The notes: a model not told the origin generated them from the sequence alone. Shown: positions 19,607 through 28,017, numbered from the stretch's first letter. The stretch is DNA of 64,000 nt from Duganella radicis (GCF_009720825.1 NZ_WNKY01000008.1:1-64000), one strand, 5' to 3'. Numbers and translations: made by a program.

Positions 19607-19912
19607 CTGAACCAGCTCCAGTTCATCGCCCTCATCGCCGAACGGGATGCCATACGCTATACCCCGGCCGGCATGCCGATCGTGAACGCTGTACTCCAGC
19701 ACCGATCGCAGCAGATGGAGGCGGGGATCGCCAGATTGACCGAGTTTGAAGTGTCCGCTGTCGCAGCGGGCGAGATTTCAGGCCGCTTCCATCAGGCGCC
19801 GCTGGGCGGGATGTACCAGTTCTCCGGTTTCCTCAGCAAGAAAAGCCGCAATAGCAAAAGCCTGGTGTTTCACATCATTGATTTTAGTGCTGTCCCGGAC
19901 AGCTCAATTTAA
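19607..19912 (+). CDS. priB: primosomal replication protein PriB, apparent CTG start
   Basis: PriB is a single-stranded-DNA-binding OB-fold protein of the PriA restart primosome. Reading from the CTG at 19607 gives (M)NQLQFIALIAERDAIRYTP, which aligns with the conserved PriB N-terminus and makes a normal-length protein of 101 aa. The first in-frame ATG (19673) would remove the first beta-strands. A GAGAAGGAA ribosome-binding site sits 8 nt before the CTG. Its place between rpsF and rpsR is the standard one. Confidence 0.9.
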   Translation: MNQLQFIALIAERDAIRYTPAGMPIVNAVLQHRSQQMEAGIARLTEFEVSAVAAGEISGRFHQAPLGGMYQFSGFLSKKSRNSKSLVFHIIDFSAVPDSSI

Positions 19913-19927
19913 ATACAGGAGCCTAAA

Positions 19928-20218
19928 ATGGCATTCGGTAAAAAGTTCGACAAAAACAAGCTCAAGCTGAAAGAAAAGCGCAAGCAACAAAACCCACTGT
20001 TCAAGCGCAAGAAGTTCTGCCGCTTCACCGCCGCTGGCGTTGAGCAAGTAGACTACAAAGACGTAGATACCCTGAAGGACTTCGTCCAGGAAAACGGCAA
20101 AATCATGCCAGCACGTCTGACCGGCACCAAAGCTCACTACCAGCGTCAAGTTGACACCGCGATCAAGCGCGCGCGTTACCTGGCCCTGCTGCCGTACACC
20201 GATCTGCACAACGCCTAA
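19928..20218 (+). CDS. rpsR: 30S ribosomal protein S18
   Basis: The product is 96 aa. The central and C-terminal S18 signature is present ([18 protein letters not shown], then [20 protein letters not shown]). S18 forms a heterodimer with S6 on the small subunit platform. A CAGGAG ribosome-binding site lies upstream. It is the third gene of the operon. Confidence 0.97.
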   Translation: MAFGKKFDKNKLKLKEKRKQQNPLFKRKKFCRFTAAGVEQVDYKDVDTLKDFVQENGKIMPARLTGTKAHYQRQVDTAIKRARYLALLPYTDLHNA

Positions 20219-20245
20219 TCGCGGCAGAGAACCTGGAGAAGAACT

Positions 20246-20698
20246 ATGCAAATCATTCTGTTGGAAAAAGTTGTCAACCTGGGCAACCTGGGTGAAGTCG
20301 TTAAAGTGAAGGACGGCTACGCACGTAACTTCCTGATCCCGCAAAAAATGGCGCGTCGTGCTACCACCGCCGCCATCGCGGAATTCGAAGCCAAGCGCGC
20401 TGAACTGGAAAAAGCTGCTGCCGCCAAGCTGGCCGCCGCGCAAGCCCAGGGCGAAAAACTGAACGGCATGACCGTGACCATCGCCCAGAAAGCCGGCGTT
20501 GATGGCCGTCTGTTCGGCTCGGTAACCAACTTCGACATCGCCGAAGCCCTGACCAAAGCCGGTTTCGCTGTTGAAAAAGCCGCTGTGCGCATGCCAACCG
20601 GTCCGCTGAAGACCACTGGCGAGTTCCCGGTCAGCGTTGCTCTGCACACCGACGTGGTGGTGGAAGTGACCGTTGCCGTGGTGGGCGAAGCCGCCTAA
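20246..20698 (+). CDS. rplI: 50S ribosomal protein L9
   Basis: The 150-aa product opens with [19 protein letters not shown] and the conserved [12 protein letters not shown] motif of the N-terminal rRNA-binding domain. A long helix then connects to the C-terminal domain. A GGAGAAG ribosome-binding site precedes the ATG. It is the last gene of the ribosomal operon, followed by a strong terminator. Confidence 0.97.
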   Translation: MQIILLEKVVNLGNLGEVVKVKDGYARNFLIPQKMARRATTAAIAEFEAKRAELEKAAAAKLAAAQAQGEKLNGMTVTIAQKAGVDGRLFGSVTNFDIAEALTKAGFAVEKAAVRMPTGPLKTTGEFPVSVALHTDVVVEVTVAVVGEAA

Positions 20699-20743
20699 GA
20701 CTGGACCGGGCGGCAACGCCTGGCTGGTTTTGCAACACCCTAG

Positions 20744-20770
20744 AAAAAGCCGGGCTCGCCCGGCTTTTTT
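20744..20770 (+). terminator. Rho-independent terminator of the rpsF-rplI operon
   Basis: The inverted repeat AAGCCGGGC-tcg-GCCCGGCTT is followed by a T-run and preceded by an A-run. It lies 45 nt after the rplI stop and ahead of the dnaB promoter. Confidence 0.88.
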
Positions 20771-20807
20771 CTCGTCATAAAATTGTAATCTGGCACAAGC
20801 AAGCAGG

Positions 20808-20813
20808 TATAAT
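20808..20813 (+). promoter_or_regulatory. -10 element of a candidate dnaB promoter
   Basis: A perfect TATAAT ends only 7 nt before the dnaB ATG. A weak -35 (TTGTAA, 20783-20788) would be spaced 19 nt away. If used, transcription would start at or next to the start codon, giving a leaderless mRNA. Confidence 0.4.
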
Positions 20814-20820
20814 TCGCGCC

Positions 20821-22206
20821 ATGAACGCCCCCTCCGATCCGCAAGTCGAGTCGCTCCGCGTCCCGCCGCATTCCATCGAAGCAGAACAGTCCGTCATTGG
20901 CGGCCTGCTGCGCGATAACGCGTCGTTCGACCGCATCGCCGACATGATGCAGCCGGAAGACTTTTACCGTTACGATCACCGCATCATCTTCGAACAGATC
21001 GTGCGCATGATTAACGGCTCCAAGCCGGCCGACGTCATCACCGTCTTCGAGAACCTGACCCAGCTGGGCAAGGCCGAGGACGTCGGTGGCCTGGCCTACC
21101 TGAACGCCATGGCGCAGAACACGCCGTCGGCCGCCAATATCCGCCGCTACGCCGAGATCGTGCGCGACCGCTCGGTGCTGCGTCAGCTGATCACCGTGGC
21201 CGACGACATCTCCGGCCAGGCGTTCAGTCCGCAGGGCAAGGAAACCAAGGAAATCCTGGACGAGGCCGAGTCGCGCATCTTCGCCATCGCCGAGCAGGGC
21301 GCGCGTGGCGCCGCCGGCTGGCTGGCGGTGCAGCCGCTGCTGACCCAGGTGGTGGAGCGCATCGACGAGCTGTACTCGCGCGAGAACCAGTCCGAGATCA
21401 CCGGCGTGCCGACCGGCTTCATCGACCTCGACCGCATGACCTCGGGCCTGCAACCGGGCGACCTGGTGATCGTGGCCGGCCGGCCGTCGATGGGCAAGAC
21501 CGCGTTCTCGGTCAACATCGGCGAAAACGTCGCCATCGAGGCCGGCCTGCCGGTGGCGATCTTCTCGATGGAGATGGGCGGCGCCCAGCTGGCCATGCGT
21601 ATGCTGGGCTCGGTGGGCCAGCTGGACCAGCACCGCCTGCGCACCGGCCGCCTGAACGACGAGGACTGGCCGCGCCTGACGCACGCCATCCAGAAGATGA
21701 ACGACGCCCAGGTCTTCATCGACGAAACCCCGGCGCTGAACCCGATCGAGATGCGCGCCCGCGCGCGCCGCCTGGCGCGCCAGTGTGGCAAGCTCGGCCT
21801 GATCATCGTCGACTACCTGCAACTGATGCAGGGTTCCAAGGCCGGCGACAACCGCGCCTCCGAGATCTCGGAGATCTCGCGTTCGCTCAAGGGCCTGGCC
21901 AAGGAGCTGGGCTGCCCGGTGATCGCGCTGTCGCAGCTGAACCGCTCGCTGGAGCAACGCCCCAACAAACGTCCCGTCATGTCCGACCTGCGCGAATCCG
22001 GCGCTATCGAGCAGGACGCGGACGTCATCATCTTCCTGTATCGCGACGAGGTCTACAACGCCGACTCGCCCGATAAGGGAACGGCCGAGATCATCATCGG
22101 TAAGCAGCGTAACGGCCCGATCGGCGCGGTGCGTCTGACCTGGATCGGCCAGTACACCAAGTTTGGCAATTACGTCGGTAACCTGTCCATCTATCAGGGC
22201 GACTAA
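20821..22206 (+). CDS. dnaB: replicative DNA helicase DnaB
   Basis: DnaB is the hexameric 5'-3' replicative helicase. The product is 461 aa. It has the N-terminal primase-interaction domain (PHSIEAEQSVIGGLL) and the RecA-like domain with Walker A AGRPSMGKTA, Walker B IIVDYLQLM, and the arginine finger region near QLNRSLEQR. There is no Shine-Dalgarno at normal distance; a TATAAT ends 7 nt upstream of the ATG. Placement after rplI is conserved. Confidence 0.97.
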   Translation: MNAPSDPQVESLRVPPHSIEAEQSVIGGLLRDNASFDRIADMMQPEDFYRYDHRIIFEQIVRMINGSKPADVITVFENLTQLGKAEDVGGLAYLNAMAQNTPSAANIRRYAEIVRDRSVLRQLITVADDISGQAFSPQGKETKEILDEAESRIFAIAEQGARGAAGWLAVQPLLTQVVERIDELYSRENQSEITGVPTGFIDLDRMTSGLQPGDLVIVAGRPSMGKTAFSVNIGENVAIEAGLPVAIFSMEMGGAQLAMRMLGSVGQLDQHRLRTGRLNDEDWPRLTHAIQKMNDAQVFIDETPALNPIEMRARARRLARQCGKLGLIIVDYLQLMQGSKAGDNRASEISEISRSLKGLAKELGCPVIALSQLNRSLEQRPNKRPVMSDLRESGAIEQDADVIIFLYRDEVYNADSPDKGTAEIIIGKQRNGPIGAVRLTWIGQYTKFGNYVGNLSIYQGD

Positions 22207-22267
22207 TCCTCACGCCGGCCCGCACCCCGGGCTGGCGCTTAGCAGTAGTAATAAAACGGAGAAAACA

Positions 22268-22894
22268 ATGTTTGGACGCTTGATGCCCACCGAGGGCAAA
22301 TTCTTTGACCTGTTTAATCAGCACGCCGAGCTGTGCGTCAAAGGCGCGAAAGAAATGGTGGGCCTGATGTCCAATTTCGATGACCTGGAAAATCGCGTGC
22401 ACGCGATCGAGAGCATCGAGAAGCAAGCCGACAAGATCACCTACCAGACGGTCGACATGCTGCACAAGACCTTCATCACGCCGATCGACCGCGACGACAT
22501 CCACAAGCTGATCACCCGCCAGGACGACATCCTCGACCTGCTGGAGGACGCGGCCCAGACCGTGTCGCTGTACGACCTGCACTCGGTGACGCCGGAAGCC
22601 AAGCGCCTGGCCGAGCTGGTGCTGGCCTGCACCGAGAAGCTCAAGGAAGCGGTGGCCATGCTGCACAACATGGACAACTCGCGCCAGATCGTCTCCATCT
22701 GCGAAGAGATCGACCGCCTGGAATCGGACGCCGACCACGTGATGCGCGCCGCCATGTCCAAGCTGTTCCGCGACGAACCGGACGTGCGCAACCTGATCAA
22801 GATGAAGGCCATCTACGAAATCCTGGAGACCGTGACCGACCGTTGCGAAGATGTGGCCAACATCATCGAAGGCATCATCGTCGAAAACGCATAA
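22268..22894 (+). CDS. DUF47/PhoU-like Pit accessory protein
   Basis: The 208-aa all-helical protein (MFGRLMPTEGKFFDLF) belongs to the TIGR00153/DUF47 family, distant relatives of PhoU. These are usually encoded directly before low-affinity phosphate transporters and are thought to modulate them. The ATG at 22268 is preceded by a weak GGAGAAAA ribosome-binding site. Acidic helix motifs EKQADKITYQ and DVANIIEGIIV fit the metal-binding PhoU-like bundle. The transporter gene starts 18 nt downstream. Confidence 0.9.
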   Translation: MFGRLMPTEGKFFDLFNQHAELCVKGAKEMVGLMSNFDDLENRVHAIESIEKQADKITYQTVDMLHKTFITPIDRDDIHKLITRQDDILDLLEDAAQTVSLYDLHSVTPEAKRLAELVLACTEKLKEAVAMLHNMDNSRQIVSICEEIDRLESDADHVMRAAMSKLFRDEPDVRNLIKMKAIYEILETVTDRCEDVANIIEGIIVENA

Positions 22895-22912
22895 TTACAA
22901 AGACGAGTACCC

Positions 22913-23926
22913 ATGCAAACCCTACAAATCAGTATCTATGTGCTGGGCATGCTGATCGCCCTGGCGCTGATATTTGACTTCATGAACGGCTTCCACGACG
23001 CCGCCAACGCGATCGCCACGGTGGTCTCGACCGGCGTGCTCAAGCCGCAGACCGCCGTCGCCATGGCGGCCCTGTTCAACTTCGTCGCCATCTTCGTGTT
23101 CCACCAGCTGACCGTGGCGGCCACGGTGGGCAAGGGCACCATCGACCCGGGCGTGGTCGACCAGTACGTCATCTTTGGCGCGCTGGTGGGCGCCATCGTG
23201 TGGAATATCTTCACCTGGTACTACGGCATCCCGTCGTCGTCCTCGCACGCGCTGATCGGCGGCCTGGTGGGCGCGGCGGTGGCCAAGAGCGGCACCGGCG
23301 CGCTGATCTCGGCCGGCCTGATCAAGACCGTGCTGTTCATCGTGCTGTCGCCGCTGCTGGGCTTCGTGTTCGGCTCGCTGATGATGCTGCTGGTGTCGTG
23401 GATCTTCGTGCGCTCGACGCCGCGCCGGGTGGACCGCTGGTTCCGCCGCCTGCAACTGCTGTCGGCCGCGTCGTACAGCCTGGGCCACGGCGGCAACGAC
23501 GCGCAGAAAACCATCGGCATCATCTGGATGCTGCTGATCGCGGCCGGCTACTCGACCGCCGGCGCCACCGAGCCGCCGCTGTGGGTGATCGTCTCGTGCT
23601 ACACCGCGATCTCGTTCGGTACCCTGTTTGGCGGCTGGCGCATCGTGAAAACCATGGGCCAGAAAATCACCAAGCTGAAACCGGTGGGCGGCTTCTGCGC
23701 CGAGACCGGCGGCGCCATCACCCTGTTCACCGCGACCGCGCTGGGCGTGCCGGTGTCGACCACCCACACCATCACCGGCGCGATCGTCGGCGTGGGCTCG
23801 TCGCAGAAAATGTCGGCGGTGCGCTGGGGCGTGGCGGGCAACATCGTGTGGGCGTGGATCTTCACCATCCCGGCCTCGGCCTTCGTCGCTGCGATCGCCT
23901 GGTGGATAGGGCACCACATCATGTAA
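22913..23926 (+). CDS. pit: inorganic phosphate transporter, Pit family
   Basis: The 337-aa polytopic protein has the two inverted PHO4 signatures: FDFMNGFHDAANAIATVVST near the N-terminus and SAASYSLGHGGNDAQKTIG in the second half. Pit transporters carry metal-phosphate with a proton across the inner membrane. It pairs with the preceding DUF47 gene and is followed by a Rho-independent terminator. Confidence 0.94.
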   Translation: MQTLQISIYVLGMLIALALIFDFMNGFHDAANAIATVVSTGVLKPQTAVAMAALFNFVAIFVFHQLTVAATVGKGTIDPGVVDQYVIFGALVGAIVWNIFTWYYGIPSSSSHALIGGLVGAAVAKSGTGALISAGLIKTVLFIVLSPLLGFVFGSLMMLLVSWIFVRSTPRRVDRWFRRLQLLSAASYSLGHGGNDAQKTIGIIWMLLIAAGYSTAGATEPPLWVIVSCYTAISFGTLFGGWRIVKTMGQKITKLKPVGGFCAETGGAITLFTATALGVPVSTTHTITGAIVGVGSSQKMSAVRWGVAGNIVWAWIFTIPASAFVAAIAWWIGHHIM

Positions 23927-23930
23927 CACC

Positions 23931-23955
23931 AAGGGAGCCGCGGCTCCCTTTTTTT
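23931..23955 (+). terminator. Rho-independent terminator of pit
   Basis: AAGGGAGCCG directly abuts its inverted copy CGGCTCCCTT, followed by a run of T. It begins 4 nt after the pit stop codon. The downstream ORF6N remnant begins exactly at the T-run. Confidence 0.88.
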
Positions 23956-24342
23956 ATGTTTGCTGACGTCGAAGAGCTCGAAAACTTGAGGTCGCATTTT
24001 GCGACTTCAAGTTGGGGTGGGAGACGTTCAAGGCCGCTGGCTTTTACTGAGCATGGCGCCATCATGGCTGCGACGGTTCTAAAGTCAGCCAGAGCAATTG
24101 AGACATCGCTGTACGTGGTGCGCGCTTTTGTTCAAATGCGCAGCCTGCTGGCCAATAACCTGGAGTTGGCGAAGAAATTGTCGGAGCTGGAGCTCCAGAC
24201 GGTCAATTTATCTGCGAGACATGATTCTCTTGCGCAGCAACTTGCACAAGTAATTGCCGCCATTCGCCAACTTACCGCCAGCCCGCCATCACCCGTGAAA
24301 CGACCAATAGGATTCGTGATATCTGAGCAACCGGATAAATAA
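23956..24342 (+). pseudogene. 5'-truncated ORF6N-domain protein (phage-type KilA-N/ORF6N remnant)
   Basis: The frame reads MFADVEELENLRSHFATSS-WGGRR-LAFTEHGAIMAATVL, then a coiled-coil tail and a terminal KRPIGF motif. This is the second half of the ORF6N domain plus C-terminal region of a family common in phages and islands. The N-terminal half of the domain is missing, and homology begins exactly at the pit terminator T-run. No ribosome-binding site is visible. I interpret it as the leftover of an accessory gene whose 5' part was deleted. Confidence 0.7.
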
Positions 24343-24412
24343 TGTTGAGTCACTCGGCGGCCAGTGGATTTGGATTGCAGTAGAATCGAATTCTTTTGAT
24401 GAGCGGCGGATG

Positions 24413-24796
24413 ATGGCGATTGATTTTGCGGGTTTGAAGCAGTTGGCCGAGCGGTCGGCTGCGGTGGCTGTACCGTGTAGTTGCCACGATGCCGCATTGC
24501 TGGCATGGCGCGCCGTGCCCCTGACGCTGGAGCTGGACCAGTTCGAGGAAGTGGCCACGCTGGTGGAGGATCCATACACCGAGCCGACCTTTGCCGAATA
24601 CCACCCCCACGGCACCCGCTACGACAGTGAAGACGCCCCCATCGCCCCACGCTACTTCCCCAGCAATCGCAGCCACCTCGTGCGCTGCGTGCAATGCGGC
24701 CGCCACTACCTGCGCTACACCGAAGGCGGCGGCTACTTCAGCGAAGTGCGCATGCGCGCATTGCGGCCGTCGCTGCTGGCGGACGCCGCTTTATAG
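24413..24796 (+). CDS. hypothetical protein with Cys pairs
   Basis: The 127-aa product (from ATG 24413; ATG 24410 would add one residue) belongs to no family I recognise. CSCHDAALL near the N-terminus and CVQCGRHYLRYTEGGGY in the C-terminal half could form a small zinc site. There is no signal peptide or membrane segment. It lies alone between the ORF6N remnant and the phosphoesterase gene. Confidence 0.6.
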   Translation: MAIDFAGLKQLAERSAAVAVPCSCHDAALLAWRAVPLTLELDQFEEVATLVEDPYTEPTFAEYHPHGTRYDSEDAPIAPRYFPSNRSHLVRCVQCGRHYLRYTEGGGYFSEVRMRALRPSLLADAAL

Positions 24797-24856
24797 CGCA
24801 CACGGCGCCAGGATGCGCTATCATCCCGGGTCCGTTTTAAACCAGCCCAGATCGAC

Positions 24857-25708
24857 ATGCCTCCTCACCGCAGCAAACGCTACTCCCGACTCCGCCTTGG
24901 CATCCAGGCCATGCTGGATGTGGCCATGCTGGGCGGGATCGTGAGCGCGCTGAGCTACCACTGCGGACTGCATGGCCGCATGGGCGTCACCCGCTACAGC
25001 GTCACACTGCCGGCCGAACGCCGCCTGCCGCGACCGCTGAAAATCGGCTTCGCCTCCGACTTCCACGCCGGCCGTCCGACCCATCCGGGCATCTTCGCCG
25101 ACCTGTTCGCCGAAATCGCCGAAGAGCAGCCCGACGTGCTGCTGCTGGGCGGCGACTACGTCACCGGCCCGGCGCGCAACGCCGCCTTGCTGTGCCCGGG
25201 GCTGGCGGCGTGCCGGCCGCCGCTGGGCAAATTCGCCGTGTTCGGCAACCACGACCTGTCCACCGACGACCAGGAAATCGCCCGCCTGTTTGGCGAGGCC
25301 GGGGTGGCCATGCTGGTCAACCGCGCGGTTACGCTGCCTGCGCCGTTCGACAGCGTCTCCATCTGCGGCATGGACGACCCGTGGACCGGCGAGACGGATG
25401 TCGACGCCGCCTTTGCCAACGCCGCTGAGACCCGCATCCTGCTGGTGCACGCCCCGGACGGCCTGCTGCTGCTGAACGGCCACCGCTACGACATCGGCTT
25501 CGCCGGCCACACCCACGGCGGCCAGATCGCCTTACCGGACGGCACACCGCTGGTGATGCCGCGAGGTCCGCTGTCCCGTCCCTACTATTACGCCCGCTTC
25601 CCCGTCCCCGGCAATGGCGACCTCATCGTCAGTCGCGGCGTCGGTTGCAGCGGCATCCCCGTCCGCATCAACGCCGACCCGGAGTTGGTGATCTGCACGT
25701 TGCAATAG
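24857..25708 (+). CDS. metallophosphoesterase (YkuE/YaeI-like)
   Basis: This 283-aa protein has the full calcineurin-like metal-binding series: DFHAG, GGDYVTG, FGNHD, and GHTHGGQ. An N-terminal hydrophobic segment (MLDVAMLGGIVSALSY) suggests anchoring in the inner membrane, as in membrane-associated phosphodiesterases of the UDP-2,3-diacylglucosamine or YaeI type. The substrate is not evident. It is monocistronic by spacing. Confidence 0.88.
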   Translation: MPPHRSKRYSRLRLGIQAMLDVAMLGGIVSALSYHCGLHGRMGVTRYSVTLPAERRLPRPLKIGFASDFHAGRPTHPGIFADLFAEIAEEQPDVLLLGGDYVTGPARNAALLCPGLAACRPPLGKFAVFGNHDLSTDDQEIARLFGEAGVAMLVNRAVTLPAPFDSVSICGMDDPWTGETDVDAAFANAAETRILLVHAPDGLLLLNGHRYDIGFAGHTHGGQIALPDGTPLVMPRGPLSRPYYYARFPVPGNGDLIVSRGVGCSGIPVRINADPELVICTLQ

Positions 25709-25858
25709 CTACCTGCGCTCTGAAATCATTGAGCCTGCCTACGCCGAGGTATTCCTCACGAGGGGCTTAAAGCATATTGGTTCAAGGGCTTTACGACCGA
25801 CCTCTGCGTTTCGAGGACTTGGAGTGAGGGGCAATTCGAGGGGCTCGCGCCCTGGTAG

Positions 25859-26098
25859 TCAAAAACTTGGCTCCGCTTTCTTCTTGCGCTGAGCCAAGAA
25901 AGCTTGAATATGCGGCGCGTATATGCGAACTTGAGCACTCGGGCGTTCCAGCGTGTTTTGGGGTGTTGAGGGTTGTTGACGTTCAGACGCCTCCCGACGC
26001 TCAGCAGCGATTGCCTCCGCATCCACACGCATCATTTCACGGATAGCTCGGCCAGAGGCCGGCGCCAAAAATTGGCCTCCTACTGAAATTCGTCTCAT
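25859..26098 (-). CDS. small hypothetical protein downstream of GNAT-like gene
   Basis: The 79-aa product (MRRISVGGQFLAPASGRAIRE) is Arg/Glu/Gln-rich and predicted helical, with no recognisable family. The coding assignment rests on a very good ribosome-binding site (AGGAGGG, 6 nt before the ATG) and a 15-nt gap after the upstream gene on the same strand, which suggests a two-gene operon. Confidence 0.5.
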   Translation of the reverse strand: MRRISVGGQFLAPASGRAIREMMRVDAEAIAAERREASERQQPSTPQNTLERPSAQVRIYAPHIQAFLAQRKKKAEPSF

Positions 26099-26113
26099 TT
26101 TATCCCTCCTGCT

Positions 26114-26815
26114 TCACACTTTAGCGATAAGACGTGTCATCGACCAACTGTCTAAATCGCTCACGTCAAACTCCATGATACACCCACTTCCATCACGCTC
26201 CCAAAGATCGTAGCGACCACCATCCAAAAGCGTGGAAATGCGCATTGGTTGGTTCAAGTCAAACCGCCCATCCAGCAAGAGGTCAGGCATCATCTTCGCA
26301 AGGATGTCATCAGGTATCTCTGCGTCATACCCTAGCTTAGGCCACACTTTCCACCCCACTGCAGGATCATTTGCAGCTGTAGCAACAATCATCGCAAATC
26401 CAAGTTCGTTCGCAGCCAATGCTTCCGTAAGCAAAGAGTAGCTTGCGATCCCTTGGCCGCGATATTCTTTCTTTATATAAAATGCAACATTGTCAATGAT
26501 GGTTACAGAGCCGTCTTGATCTTGGCGCTCAAGTATCTTTCGTTCCATACGACGCTCAAGTATTTCTGGAGCGTCAACTTCCAAGACAAGAGCATCGACA
26601 ACACCAAAGACAGTGCGGGTTTTCCTCCTCTTGACGAAAATCGTAGAACCATCAAATGCTCCCGCAAGCTTCCAGATCCAATCTGAGATGTTGCAGCCGT
26701 CGACGATAGGCGGGTTTGTCCCCGCCGCATACTGAATGGTTACTTTCCCGGCAAAACTTACCACAACATCTCTCCGCAATAGACGTGTTTTACGCACATG
26801 TCCTCCGTTGATCAT
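26114..26815 (-). CDS. GNAT-like acetyltransferase-domain protein, AT-rich, probably acquired
   Basis: This 233-aa protein contains a central acetyl-CoA-binding pattern (NVAFYIKKEYRGQGIASYS, with R-G-Q-G-I), then a helix and strand ending near KVWPKLGYDAEI, as in GNAT enzymes. The N-terminal ~80 residues and C-terminal ~70 residues match nothing I know. Codon use is visibly more AT-rich than in the flanking genes, consistent with horizontal transfer. The small gene at 25859-26098 follows 15 nt later. Substrate unknown. Confidence 0.6.
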   Translation of the reverse strand: MINGGHVRKTRLLRRDVVVSFAGKVTIQYAAGTNPPIVDGCNISDWIWKLAGAFDGSTIFVKRRKTRTVFGVVDALVLEVDAPEILERRMERKILERQDQDGSVTIIDNVAFYIKKEYRGQGIASYSLLTEALAANELGFAMIVATAANDPAVGWKVWPKLGYDAEIPDDILAKMMPDLLLDGRFDLNQPMRISTLLDGGRYDLWERDGSGCIMEFDVSDLDSWSMTRLIAKV

Positions 26816-26899
26816 TTTAGACCTGTGAAGGCGACATGTAACTCGTTAGATGCACAGTGCTTGATTTACAATGAGCTCTGCTATTCGGGAGGGCGGGGC

Positions 26900-27379
26900 A
26901 TGGCGTATGAGATCCAACTTGCAGAGGAAGATCCCGGCGCGGCCGATTCGGTCGCTTTGATGGATGAGCTGTCGACGGCGCTGGAGGCAATTACCGGCGA
27001 TGGCGGCAGGGCTTCGTTCGATGTCGAGGATGTACGCGGCCCCATGGCCTGTTTTGTGGTGGCGCGCAATCGCAGTGGCGCGGCGCTCGGCTGTGGCGCG
27101 TTGCGTCCGCTCGAACCCGGCGTGGCGGAAATCAAGCGCATGTATGCGCGTCACGGCACCAGCGGCGTCGGCAGCGCGGTGTTGCGCTATCTGGAGGAGG
27201 AGGCGGTGGCGATGGGATATCAGGCTATCTGGCTGGAAACCCGACTGGTCAACCGCCGCGCCGTCGATTTTTACGAGGCGCGTGGTTACTCCCGCATCGC
27301 CAACTATGGCAAATACATCGGCAATCCGCTTGCGGTGTGCTTCGAGAAACAGTTGCCATCCCTGCTGGAACCGGCTTAA
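26900..27379 (+). CDS. GNAT family N-acetyltransferase
   Basis: From the ATG at 26900 (MAYEIQLAEEDPGAAD), with a GGGAGGGCGG ribosome-binding site, the product is 159 aa. The GNAT core is clear: GCGALRPLEPGVAEIKRMYA (beta4), then the HGTSGVGSAVLRYLE acetyl-CoA loop variant and a RRAVDFYEARGYSRI terminal motif. The substrate cannot be inferred. It is divergent from the AT-rich GNAT-like gene. Confidence 0.85.
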   Translation: MAYEIQLAEEDPGAADSVALMDELSTALEAITGDGGRASFDVEDVRGPMACFVVARNRSGAALGCGALRPLEPGVAEIKRMYARHGTSGVGSAVLRYLEEEAVAMGYQAIWLETRLVNRRAVDFYEARGYSRIANYGKYIGNPLAVCFEKQLPSLLEPA

Positions 27380-27459
27380 GCGGATGTAAGCATGTTCTTA
27401 CACGCCGTCGCGACGGACGCTGCTTACGTGCGGGCGGTGCCAGCGGCACAATGTAGCGC

Positions 27460-28017
27460 ATGAAAATCATCGATCAACGCTATCTGGAAAGCGGCAACCG
27501 CTATTCCACCCAACCGTGCTTATTGAGTATTCTTGAGCTGGAACCGGTCACGCCCGAGGCCAGCGAGAAGCTGCAAAAGCGCCTGTACAACGTCTTGCCC
27601 GGCCTGCGTCGTTTGCGTGGCGTGGTCGGCAAGCGCGCCGACGCCGTGCCGCCCGTGGTGGAGCTGGTGCAGCAGACCGCGATCGAGTTGCGCCGCCTGG
27701 CCTTGAATGAGGTCGCGATTGGCTTCGTCGGCGTGGTGCCGAACATGCCGGGACGCTATCGGCTGGTGCTGCCCTCGGTAGCCGGCGCGCCGGCGTTGGC
27801 GATGGCGACGCAATTGCTGAACGCCATGCTGGCCGGCCGCTCCTACAATCTGAAGGCCGGCCTTGCGCGCTTGCGCCTGCTGGCCGACCGTCGCCGCAAG
27901 CCGCGCGGTCACTTGATGCAAACCGCGCGCACCATTTTGATGTCGGTGATGCCGAAGAGGACCTTGTCTATGCCTGGCCTTTTTAGCAGTTCTTACCTTA
28001 CGGCTGGAGCAGTGTAG
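27460..28017 (+). CDS. cyanophycin-synthetase-like N-terminal-domain protein, C-terminus altered by insertion
   Basis: The 185-aa product (MKIIDQRYLESGNRYS) resembles the N-terminal domain of cyanophycin synthetases: LYNVLPGLRRL, then a VQQTAIELRRLALNEVAIGF segment comparable to the conserved HVAIELQ region, followed by the YRLVLPS strand. The ATP-grasp and Mur-ligase domains of CphA are absent. From residue 151 the frame enters the 47-bp repeat copied from the end of the GspE-like gene and then foreign DNA, so about 35 C-terminal residues are a consequence of the insertion. Family assignment is by eye. Confidence 0.5.
   Translation: MKIIDQRYLESGNRYSTQPCLLSILELEPVTPEASEKLQKRLYNVLPGLRRLRGVVGKRADAVPPVVELVQQTAIELRRLALNEVAIGFVGVVPNMPGRYRLVLPSVAGAPALAMATQLLNAMLAGRSYNLKAGLARLRLLADRRRKPRGHLMQTARTILMSVMPKRTLSMPGLFSSSYLTAGAV
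27909..27955. repeat. direct repeat copy 1 (displaced gspE 3' end)
   Basis: These 47 nt are identical to 28691-28737. Similarity continues to about 27974 with six mismatches in 19 nt, and on the minus strand still encodes GIDKVLFGITDIKMVRAVCIK-stop apart from two conservative changes. It is thus the tail of a slightly diverged GspE gene, 782 bp from the real one. Confidence 0.9.
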
